This document shows positions 8,389 to 15,010 of a DNA stretch of 36,138 nucleotides, piece by piece. Source of the stretch: Lachnospiraceae bacterium (GTDB taxonomy: Bacteria > Bacillota > Clostridia > Lachnospirales > Lachnospiraceae). The notes under the pieces are model-generated. The model did no database searches. It was not told where the DNA came from and was given only the letters and a program-made list of their open reading frames with translations. The DNA is taken from NCBI GenBank assembly GCA_021202335.1, contig JAJQDE010000030.1:1-36138 (forward strand). Direction: 5' to 3'. Made by a program: the position numbers and the translations under genes. Within the stretch, counting starts at the first letter, position 1. Every line of letters begins with the position of its first letter.

Positions 8389-9609
8389 GTGCATAAATTT
8401 CATATAAGAAAACAAAACGGATGCATGGGTTTTATGATTGACTGTAAACATTTTGTCAGCCGGCTGCTTGTATTGGTTATGACAGTCACGCTTTTTCATG
8501 GAAATACAGTATATGCGGAGGACGGGGCGCTTGAGTTAAGCTCGCCGTCAGCCATTTTAATGGAGGCGTCAACGGGAACGGTTTTGTATGAAAAAAATCC
8601 CGATGAGGTGAGAAGCCCTGCCAGCATTACTAAGATTATGACGCTCATCCTCACCTTTGAGGCGCTTGAAAAAGGCAGGATAAAGCTTGAGGATGAAGTG
8701 ACGACCAGCGCATACGCCAAATCCATGGGAGGCTCACAGGTCTTTTTGGAGGAGGGAGAGGTGCAGACCGTTGATACACTTATCAAGTGCATTACAGTGG
8801 CAAGCGGAAATGACGCGTCGGTTGCGATGGCGGAGTATATTGCGGGAAGCGAAACGGAATTTGTCAATCAAATGAACGAGAAGGCGCAGGCGCTCGGAAT
8901 GACGAATACACATTTCGTTGACTGCTGCGGGCTGACCTCAGACAGCGACCACCATACCACAGCAAGGGATGTGGCAATCATGTCGAGAGAGCTGATTACG
9001 AATTATCCCGATATCTATAATTACACTACGATTTGGATGGAGGATATCACCCATGTTACAAGGCAGGGAAGCTCGACCTTTACCCTGTCAAGCACAAATA
9101 AGCTTTTGAAGCAATATCCTTATACCACGGGACTGAAAACGGGCTCGACGAACGCGGCAAAATACTGTTTCAGCGCTACGGCAAGCAAGGATGGGATAGA
9201 CCTGATTGCCGTGGTGATGGGAGCGCCCGATTTTAAAGTGCGATTTTCCGAGGCAAGGAGCATGCTTGAGTACGGCTTTGCCATGACAAGACTGTATACG
9301 GATGAAAACAAGGAGATACTTGCGCCCCTGAAGGTGACAGGGGGCAAAGCGGACGAGGTTGCAATTTTGCCGGAGGGGGCGTTTGCCTATCTTGATGTGA
9401 CAGGAGCGGATTTCGGGCAAATTGAAAAAAGCTATCAGTATCAGGAAAATATTGAAGCTCCGGTAGAGGAGGGGACGAAGCTGGGGAAAATAGTCTACAC
9501 CTTGGGCGGCGGAGAAATAGGAAGTGTGGCGATTGTTGCCGCGGAAACGGTGGAAAAAGCATACTACCTTGATTATTTAAAACGGGTGTTTGTAAAATAT
9601 TTAATTTAG
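8389..9609 (+). CDS. D-alanyl-D-alanine carboxypeptidase (PBP5/DacA-DacF family)
   Basis: This secreted penicillin-binding protein trims the terminal D-Ala from peptidoglycan pentapeptides. With the GTG start at 8389 it has 406 residues. In-frame ATGs at 8425 and 8434 are equally possible, because no strong ribosome-binding site marks any of them. A signal peptide ends near VYAED (about residue 43). Catalytic motifs are S79-ITK, S139-GN and K250-TG, all in correct order and spacing. The C-terminal ~120 residues form the beta-rich PBP5-type domain, and the end (YYLDYLKRVFVKYLI) resembles an amphipathic membrane anchor. A second, distinct paralogue lies at 12082, on the other side of scpAB. Confidence 0.93.
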   Translation: MHKFHIRKQNGCMGFMIDCKHFVSRLLVLVMTVTLFHGNTVYAEDGALELSSPSAILMEASTGTVLYEKNPDEVRSPASITKIMTLILTFEALEKGRIKLEDEVTTSAYAKSMGGSQVFLEEGEVQTVDTLIKCITVASGNDASVAMAEYIAGSETEFVNQMNEKAQALGMTNTHFVDCCGLTSDSDHHTTARDVAIMSRELITNYPDIYNYTTIWMEDITHVTRQGSSTFTLSSTNKLLKQYPYTTGLKTGSTNAAKYCFSATASKDGIDLIAVVMGAPDFKVRFSEARSMLEYGFAMTRLYTDENKEILAPLKVTGGKADEVAILPEGAFAYLDVTGADFGQIEKSYQYQENIEAPVEEGTKLGKIVYTLGGGEIGSVAIVAAETVEKAYYLDYLKRVFVKYLI

Positions 9610-9611
9610 GC

Positions 9612-9640
9612 TGTACAGGGTAAAAAAATCTTGTTATACT
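9612..9640 (+). promoter_or_regulatory. Putative promoter of the metallophosphoesterase gene
   Basis: TGTACA (9612-9617, 4 of 6 matches to TTGACA) is separated by 17 bases from TATACT (9635-9640), with an extended -10 TG two bases before it. It starts right after the carboxypeptidase stop and 40 bases before the next start. Confidence 0.6.
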
Positions 9641-9679
9641 GAAAAACGTAAAATGTTTCTATAAGGAAGGTACAAAATT

Positions 9680-10528
9680 TTGATTGTTATTGTCGCAATT
9701 ATGCTGATATTGGCGTTTTTTCTCGCCATAGGACTGATAGACGGGAACCGCTTTGAGGTGGTTGAAGAGGAGTTTGCTTTGCCAAAGCTCAAAAGGCAGT
9801 GTAAGCTGGCGCTTATTTCTGACGTGCACAATAAGGTGTACGGTGATAATAATGCGCCTCTGATAAAGGCCGTGAAAAGGATAAATCCGGATTTTATTAT
9901 TCTTGCGGGAGATCTGGTGACGTCAAAGGCGGGCGAGGATATGACGCCGGGCATCGGGCTTGTCAATGAGCTTGCGGGGGATTTTAAAATATATTACGGG
10001 CTTGGAAATCACGAGTCAAGGATTAAGGAGCGGCGTGACAAATTCGGAAACGCCTTTGACGATTTAAAAAATAAATTATCCGCTGAAAATATTGTGATGC
10101 TTGAAAATAAAAGTGCGGATATCTCCGAGTATAATATAAGGATAACGGGACTTGAGCTTTCGACGGAATATTTTCCTCATTTCGGGATAAAAAGCATGGA
10201 GGACGGATATTTGGAAAGCGTTATCGGGGAAGCGGATAAAAGCAAATGCAATATTCTGATAGCGCATAATCCGGACTATTTTAGCGAATATGCAAAATGG
10301 GGAGCGGATTTTGTGCTTTCGGGGCATGTGCATGGCGGAATTATGCGTCTGCCCGTGCTGGGCGGAGTGATATCGCCCTCCTATCGGCTGTTTCCTAAGT
10401 ATGACGGCGGGGTGTTTCGTGAAAAGGATGCGGTGATGCTTTTGGGACGGGGAATGGGAGCGCATACGATTCCGTTCCGCTTTTTCAACCCGGCGCAGTT
10501 GTACGCAGTGACACTAAAGCCACGATGA
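9680..10528 (+). CDS. Membrane-anchored metallophosphoesterase (YkuE-like)
   Basis: The protein has 282 residues with a TTG start at 9680, well placed behind AAGGAAGG (9663-9670). An N-terminal membrane segment (about residues 1-18) has no cleavage site and anchors a calcineurin-like phosphoesterase domain. Metal-binding motifs appear in order: SDVHN (about 48-52), AGDL, GNHES and SGHVHGG, which together ligate two metal ions. YkuE-type relatives are membrane-anchored hydrolases of uncertain substrate, with lipid-linked phosphate esters proposed for some members (family knowledge). The location between a wall carboxypeptidase and scpA fits envelope or division work but does not prove it. Confidence 0.85.
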   Translation: MIVIVAIMLILAFFLAIGLIDGNRFEVVEEEFALPKLKRQCKLALISDVHNKVYGDNNAPLIKAVKRINPDFIILAGDLVTSKAGEDMTPGIGLVNELAGDFKIYYGLGNHESRIKERRDKFGNAFDDLKNKLSAENIVMLENKSADISEYNIRITGLELSTEYFPHFGIKSMEDGYLESVIGEADKSKCNILIAHNPDYFSEYAKWGADFVLSGHVHGGIMRLPVLGGVISPSYRLFPKYDGGVFREKDAVMLLGRGMGAHTIPFRFFNPAQLYAVTLKPR

Positions 10529-10555
10529 TTGGTAAAAACGGAATATCTGTTTGTC

Positions 10556-10584
10556 TTGCACTTTCCCTCAATTCTATGTAAAAT
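10556..10584 (+). promoter_or_regulatory. Sigma-A promoter of scpA-scpB
   Basis: TTGCAC (10556-10561) and TAAAAT (10579-10584) are 17 bases apart, each matching the consensus at 4 to 5 of 6 positions. The site lies 47 bases before the scpA start in a gap with no other feature. Confidence 0.65.
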
Positions 10585-10631
10585 AAGAAGGACGCGTTTT
10601 GTTTTGATTACATGGAATTGGGGGTTTTTGC

Positions 10632-11381
10632 GTGAGCTTATCCGTTAAGCTGGATGTGTTTGAGGGACCGTTGGATCTCTTGCTTTACCTGATTGAAAAA
10701 AATAAAATAGATATTTACGACATTCCCATAGTGGTTATTACGGAGCAGTATCTTGAATATATCAGAAATATGCAGCGGCAGGATATGAACGTGATGAGCG
10801 AATTTCTCGTTATGGCGGCGACGCTGCTGGATATCAAATGCAGAATGCTGCTGCCTAAGGAAGTAAATGAGGAGGGCGAGGAGGAGGACCCGAGAGCCGA
10901 GCTGGTGCAGAAGCTTTTGGAGTATAAGATGTATAAATATATGGCTTATGAGCTTCGCGACAGGCAGGTTGACGCCGCAAAGACATGGTATAAAAAGCCC
11001 ATGCTGCCTAAGGAGGTTGCGGACTATAAGCCGCCGATTGATTATGATGCGCTTGTCGGGAACGTTGACCTTGCAAAGCTGAACGAGATATTTAAGGCTG
11101 TGATGCATAGGCGGGAGGACAGAATTGACCCTATAAGGAGCCAATTCGGGAGAATAGAGAAGGATGCGATAAATCTTGAGGAAAAGCAGAGCTACATAGA
11201 AGAGTATGTGAAAAATCACAGACAGTTCAGCTTCCGCAGGCTTTTGGAACGTCAGGGCAGCAAAATGGAGGTTATTGTTACTTTTATGGCAGTGCTTGAA
11301 ATGATGAAGCAGGGCGTTATTTCAATTCAGCAGCAGGAAGCCTTTGGAGATATTATCATTACTTCAAGCCTTGCCGCTTAA
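10632..11381 (+). CDS. scpA: Segregation and condensation protein A (kleisin)
   Basis: ScpA is the kleisin that bridges the SMC dimer and, with ScpB, forms the condensin that compacts and separates bacterial chromosomes. The 249-residue product begins at GTG with GGGGG ten bases upstream. The N-terminus has the family hallmark VFEGPLDLLLYLIEKNKIDIYDIPI (about 8-32), and MNVMSEFLVMAATLLDIKCRMLLP follows. The C-terminal winged helix that binds the SMC head contains VIVTFMAVLEMMKQG. The next gene, scpB, starts 25 bases after its stop. Confidence 0.97.
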   Translation: MSLSVKLDVFEGPLDLLLYLIEKNKIDIYDIPIVVITEQYLEYIRNMQRQDMNVMSEFLVMAATLLDIKCRMLLPKEVNEEGEEEDPRAELVQKLLEYKMYKYMAYELRDRQVDAAKTWYKKPMLPKEVADYKPPIDYDALVGNVDLAKLNEIFKAVMHRREDRIDPIRSQFGRIEKDAINLEEKQSYIEEYVKNHRQFSFRRLLERQGSKMEVIVTFMAVLEMMKQGVISIQQQEAFGDIIITSSLAA

Positions 11382-11406
11382 AGAAAAAATAAAAGAGGAA
11401 ATTACT

Positions 11407-12024
11407 TTGGAAAATTTTAAGGAAGAAAATTCAGAAGAAAAAACCCCGGACTGCAGCAAAATGATGGCAGTGATAGAGGCTGTGCTTTTTGCGATGGGTG
11501 ATTCCGTGGAGATGAGCAAGCTTGTCCACGTGCTTGAAACAAGTGAGAAGGAAATACGCCGGGTCATCGCCATGATGAACGAGAGATACAGGGTGGATGA
11601 GCGGGGAATATATATTGCCGAGCTTGAAAACTCCTTTCAGCTCTGCACTAAGCCTGAGCTGTATGAGTATCTGATAAAGGTGGCTAAGGCTCCGAGAAAG
11701 TATGTGATGTCCGACACGCTTTTGGAAACACTCTCCATAATTGCCTACAAGCAGCCGGTGACAAGGCTTGAGATTGAAAAAATCAGGGGCGTAAGCAGCG
11801 ATCACGCGGTAAACAGGCTGATGGAATTCAACCTTGTGCAGGAGCTTGGGCGTCTTAATGCGCCGGGCAGACCTTTGCTTTTTGGTACGACAGAGGAATT
11901 TTTGAGAACCTTTGGAGTGAAATCCTTGGGCGATTTGCCGACCATCAATCCGGACCAGCTTGAGGACTTCAAAAAGCAGGCGGAGGAGGAAGCGGGGCTT
12001 CCTGCTGAGGGAATAGTAACATAA
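11407..12024 (+). CDS. scpB: Segregation and condensation protein B
   Basis: ScpB is the dimeric winged-helix partner that binds the linker of ScpA. The start is a judgement. A TTG at 11407 has AGAGGAA six bases upstream and gives 205 residues. The ATG at 11461 would begin right at the conserved MMAVIEAVLFAMGD segment but has no clear binding site. The very long reading frame back to 11344 overlaps scpA and is unlikely. Family motifs include LETLSIIAYKQPVTRLEIEKIRG and LGRLNAPGRPLLFGTT. The C-terminal tail is acidic. Confidence 0.93.
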   Translation: MENFKEENSEEKTPDCSKMMAVIEAVLFAMGDSVEMSKLVHVLETSEKEIRRVIAMMNERYRVDERGIYIAELENSFQLCTKPELYEYLIKVAKAPRKYVMSDTLLETLSIIAYKQPVTRLEIEKIRGVSSDHAVNRLMEFNLVQELGRLNAPGRPLLFGTTEEFLRTFGVKSLGDLPTINPDQLEDFKKQAEEEAGLPAEGIVT

Positions 12025-12081
12025 TTTGCCCGAGTTCCCAATATATTTTTATGAGGTCTTTTATAATAAGGAAATAAAAGT

Positions 12082-13329
12082 ATGGGGAAAAGAATTGTGG
12101 CTGCGCTTGCTGCGGTGAGTATCTTTTTGTCAATGCAGGATTGGCGCGGGTGCGCTGATGTGTATGCGGCGGATTTGAGCCTTTATGCGAAGTCGGCAGT
12201 GCTTATGGACGCCGATTCGGGGCGGGTCTTATATGAGCGGAACGGACATGAGCAAATGGCGATGGCAAGCACGACAAAGATTATGACGTTGATTGTGACC
12301 CTTGAAAATGCAAGCCTTGACGAGCAGGTAACGGTTTCTGCCTATGCCGCGTCCATGCCTGACGTTCAATTGAACATTCGGGAAGGCGAGAACTATCGGC
12401 TTGAGGATTTGACCTATTCGCTGATGCTTGAGTCACACAATGATTCCGCGGTTGCGATTGCCGAGCATGTGGGCGGAAGCGTGGAGGGCTTCGCCGCGAT
12501 GATGAATAAAAAGGCGGAGGAAATCGGCTGCGAGAACACATATTATATTACGCCGAACGGGCTTGACGCTGAGGACGGCGATAAATTCCATTCTACTACG
12601 GCAAGGGATTTGGCTCTTGTCATGTCGTATTGTATCAAAAAATCACCACAAAAAGAAAAATTTCTTGAAATCACAAGAACTGCCTCCTATTCCTTTACGG
12701 ACAGCAGCGGCAAAAGAAGCTTTAGCTGTACCAATCATAACGCTTTTTTAAATATGATGTCCGGGGCGCTTTCCGGAAAAACGGGTTTTACGAATAAAGC
12801 GGGCTACTGCTATGTCGGTGCGCTTGAGCGCGACGGAAAAACCTTTGTGGTGGCGCTTTTGGCGTGCGGCTGGCCGAACAATAAAACCTATAAGTGGAGC
12901 GACACGCGCACTTTGATGGAGTATGGTCTGGCAAACTACAACTATCGGAGCTTTGACGAGGTGGAAATCCCCGAATCGGCTCTTGAGGATATAGCGGTAA
13001 GCGGCGCAAAGAGTGACAAAATCGGCGGCTCCGAGTCGGTCAGCGTGGAGCTTATCGAGCCGCAGGACGGCAGTGAGGCGGGGATTGACGGGCTTTTGAT
13101 GAACGGGGAGGAAAAGATAACGATAACGCTTCATAAGGTCAGGGGCTTGAGCGCGCCGGTGACGGAAGGTCAGAAGGTGGGGCACATCAGCTATATGGTC
13201 GGCGACACGGAATGGAAAAGGGTGGATATTGTCGCTTCGCAGAAAAAGGAAGCGATTGATTTTTTGTGGTGCCTGAAAATAATCTGTGAAAAATGGAGCC
13301 TGTCTTTGACGTCGAATACTGCTTCATAG
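12082..13329 (+). CDS. D-alanyl-D-alanine carboxypeptidase, second paralogue (DacF-like)
   Basis: The 415-residue product has a short signal segment (about 1-29, ending VYAADL) and the three penicillin-binding motifs S63-TTK, S118-HN and K233-TG. It removes terminal D-Ala from wall stem peptides outside the cell. It differs from the gene at 8389 in having SHN rather than SGN as the second motif and a long insertion of polar residues before the C-terminal domain. AAGGAAAT lies 6 bases before the ATG. In Bacillus, dacF is forespore-specific, but sporulation control cannot be seen here. The last 8 residues run past a typical membrane-anchor helix, which may reflect local sequence change near the decayed region that follows. 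Confidence 0.92.
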   Translation: MGKRIVAALAAVSIFLSMQDWRGCADVYAADLSLYAKSAVLMDADSGRVLYERNGHEQMAMASTTKIMTLIVTLENASLDEQVTVSAYAASMPDVQLNIREGENYRLEDLTYSLMLESHNDSAVAIAEHVGGSVEGFAAMMNKKAEEIGCENTYYITPNGLDAEDGDKFHSTTARDLALVMSYCIKKSPQKEKFLEITRTASYSFTDSSGKRSFSCTNHNAFLNMMSGALSGKTGFTNKAGYCYVGALERDGKTFVVALLACGWPNNKTYKWSDTRTLMEYGLANYNYRSFDEVEIPESALEDIAVSGAKSDKIGGSESVSVELIEPQDGSEAGIDGLLMNGEEKITITLHKVRGLSAPVTEGQKVGHISYMVGDTEWKRVDIVASQKKEAIDFLWCLKIICEKWSLSLTSNTAS

Positions 13330-13538
13330 ACGAAATGACAGTTCGCGCTGCCGTTGTTTTTGGTTGGCATACATCTTTTCTTTTGGTGATAGCGGGCTTT
13401 TTTCGGATAGCTGATATTTTTGTAGGGATTTGGGAAATACCGCTATGCGTGAATATTTTGTCGGCGGTTGTTCCGAGTGTTTATTCGTATGTGATTTATG
13501 CGGAGAAGAAGCTGTATAAAACAAGTCTGATGTTTTAA
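13293..13538 (+). CDS. Possible small membrane protein of unknown function
   Basis: An 81-codon frame overlaps the end of the carboxypeptidase gene by 37 bases; an internal ATG at 13335 would give 67 residues and no overlap. From FGWHTSFLLVIAGFF onward it is hydrophobic with two or three likely membrane segments and a basic end (AEKKLYK). No good ribosome-binding site precedes either start. It may be a real small membrane protein or a remnant; no family was recognised. Confidence 0.25.
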   Translation: MEPVFDVEYCFIDEMTVRAAVVFGWHTSFLLVIAGFFRIADIFVGIWEIPLCVNILSAVVPSVYSYVIYAEKKLYKTSLMF

Positions 13539-13658
13539 TGGAAATATGCGAGGTATTGTGGTATTCTATATATAAGAATGAAATTGTAAGCCAATTATAT
13601 TTAATTTCCAAAGAGCATTGTCTAATGTATGATGAAAACAGCGAAAGAAGGTAACATT

Positions 13659-14511
13659 TTGAGTACAGCGGCGCAGACACATCAACAGGATTTAGAGCGT
13701 CTGAAGGCACTTCGATATATAGATGATGATTTTATGACGGTTTGTCTTGCTGATAATCACATAATGAACGCAGTACCTGCGTTCATTAGCAAGTTTCTGT
13801 GAAACTTGCGCATATGCAAAGAACGGTATAGGATATATCAATAAAGACGGTTCGTACACAGGAGCTGTTAAAGAATTTACAGGGGCGTTCGGCTATATTA
13901 GATGTCCACGCAGTTGGAAAGAATTTGATGTTGAGATTCAACGAGCGGACGCAGGTGCAGGTGCGAAGCGAGCAAGATATAACAGTAGTTTATTAGACGC
14001 ACATATATTAAAGCCCGGAGATGATACTGACGATATTCCTGACAGTTATGTAATTTTTATTACGGAAAATGACGTAATGAAAGGAAATCAGTCGATATAT
14101 CCGGTGGAGAGGTACGTCACTGTTGGAGAAAATAAAGTGTTGTTTGATGACGGCTCGCATATTATATATGTTAATGGGCAATACAGGGGCAATGATGAAA
14201 TTGGAAGGTTAATGCATGATTTTTCATGTACTGATCCCGATGATATGAATTATGAAGCGCTTGCTAAAAAAGCGAGGTATTATAAGTAGGACGAGAAAGG
14301 AGTGGCGACCATGTGTAAATTATTGGAAGATATGAGGAATGAGGCGGCGAGAGATGCGGCACAAAAGGCGGAGTTAAAAAGTGCAAGGGAAACTGCGGAA
14401 AGATTGATAAAAAAGAGGAAAATGACGCTTGAAGAAATTGCGGAGTGTGTTCCTATATTATCACTCGATGAATTAAGAGAAATCGAAGCCGAGGTTATGC
14501 AGTTGGTGTAA
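13659..14511 (+). pseudogene. Decayed Rpn-family recombination-promoting nuclease / putative transposase
   Basis: The family is PD-(D/E)XK nucleases (PF12784/Rpn), mobile genes common in Lachnospiraceae. The intact start is visible: TTG at 13659 behind AAGAAGG, giving MSTAAQTHQQDLERLKAL and YIDDDFMTVCLADN. Homology is then lost in a palindrome cluster with a TGA at 13800-13802. It resumes as LQGRSAILDVHAV in frame 2 (13877 on), then shifts again to EFDVEIQRADAGAG and SYVIFITENDVMKGN in frame 1. A TAG at 14287-14289 replaces a sense codon in YYK-DEKGVATMCKLLEDMRNEA, after which the same frame runs to 14511. The central catalytic region is therefore lost through a deletion or replacement, two frameshifts and one nonsense codon. 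It cannot make a full nuclease. The two downstream pieces (14077-14289 and 14302-14511) should not be read as separate genes. Confidence 0.88.
13762..13817 (+). repeat. Cluster of three perfect palindromes inside the Rpn pseudogene
   Basis: TAATGAACGCAG (13762-13773) pairs perfectly with CTGCGTTCATTA (13777-13788) around a TAC loop. GCAAGTTTC (13789-13797) pairs perfectly with GAAACTTGC (13801-13809) around TGT. GCATATGC (13810-13817) is a self-palindrome. They abut with no spacer and fall exactly where the nuclease reading frame breaks. This looks like a small inserted palindromic element (REP- or MITE-like), not native coding sequence. Confidence 0.75.
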
Positions 14512-14539
14512 TTAGCTATATAAATTGATAAATACCCCC

Positions 14540-14593
14540 TTGACAAGGTGGGTTTAATGCGTTAGACTATTGATGCGGTTTAACACGTTAGAC
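14540..14593 (+). promoter_or_regulatory. blaI promoter with two tandem BlaI-type operators
   Basis: The -35 box is a perfect TTGACA (14540-14545) and the -10 box is TAGACT (14563-14568), spacer 17. A 15-base direct repeat covers it: TTTAATGCGTTAGAC (14553-14567) and TTTAACACGTTAGAC (14579-14593), 13 of 15 identical, 26 bases apart. Each copy with its preceding G forms an imperfect dyad (GTTTAAC-ac-GTTAGAC). The first copy covers the -10 box and the second covers the transcription start, which is the layout expected for autorepression by the BlaI dimer encoded next. Confidence 0.8.
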
Positions 14594-14638
14594 CTGCTTT
14601 TGCTTTGAGCAAAAATGTATATTGGAATGGAGGAAGCT

Positions 14639-14998
14639 ATGGAAACGCCGAAAATTTTTGACAGTGAATACCGCTTCTGCGAAATACTGTGGGAGCATGA
14701 GCCGGTATCAAGCAGTGAGCTTGTGAGGCTATGCAGCGAACAGCTTGAATGGAAAAAATCGACCACGTACACAGTTATAAGGCGGCTTTCGGAGAGGGGA
14801 GTGCTGAAATCCGAGAATGCAGTCGTTACATCTCTCATCTCAAGGCAGGAGGCGCAGACCGCCCAAAGCGCGGAGATAATAGAAAAAACCTTTTCAGGCT
14901 CACTTCCGAGCTTTGTCGCGGCATTTGCAAGAAAAAAGTCGCTTTCGGACAAGGAAATAGACGAGCTGCAGCAGATTATAGACAATTATAAAAAATAG
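14639..14998 (+). CDS. blaI: BlaI/MecI/CopY-family repressor
   Basis: The product is 119 residues from the ATG at 14639, behind GGAGGA (14629-14634); a longer frame from 14615 lacks such a site. The winged helix is recognisable in FCEILWEHEPVSSSELVRL and STTYTVIRRLSERG, the recognition-helix region of BlaI/MecI. The C-terminal part (about 75-119) is the dimerisation region that the partner protease normally inactivates. Two operator-like repeats lie in the promoter, and the gene is followed 12 bases later by the BlaR1-type protease. The pair forms a sensor-repressor unit whose targets beyond itself are not visible here, since no beta-lactamase or PBP2a gene adjoins it. Confidence 0.93.
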   Translation: METPKIFDSEYRFCEILWEHEPVSSSELVRLCSEQLEWKKSTTYTVIRRLSERGVLKSENAVVTSLISRQEAQTAQSAEIIEKTFSGSLPSFVAAFARKKSLSDKEIDELQQIIDNYKK

Positions 14999-15010
14999 GG
15001 GATAAGGGAT

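Noticed and set aside
12026-12067. TATAAT at 12062-12067 as promoter of the second carboxypeptidase
   Set aside because: Transcription would start inside or after the ribosome-binding site (12068-12075), leaving almost no leader; no well-spaced -35 box.
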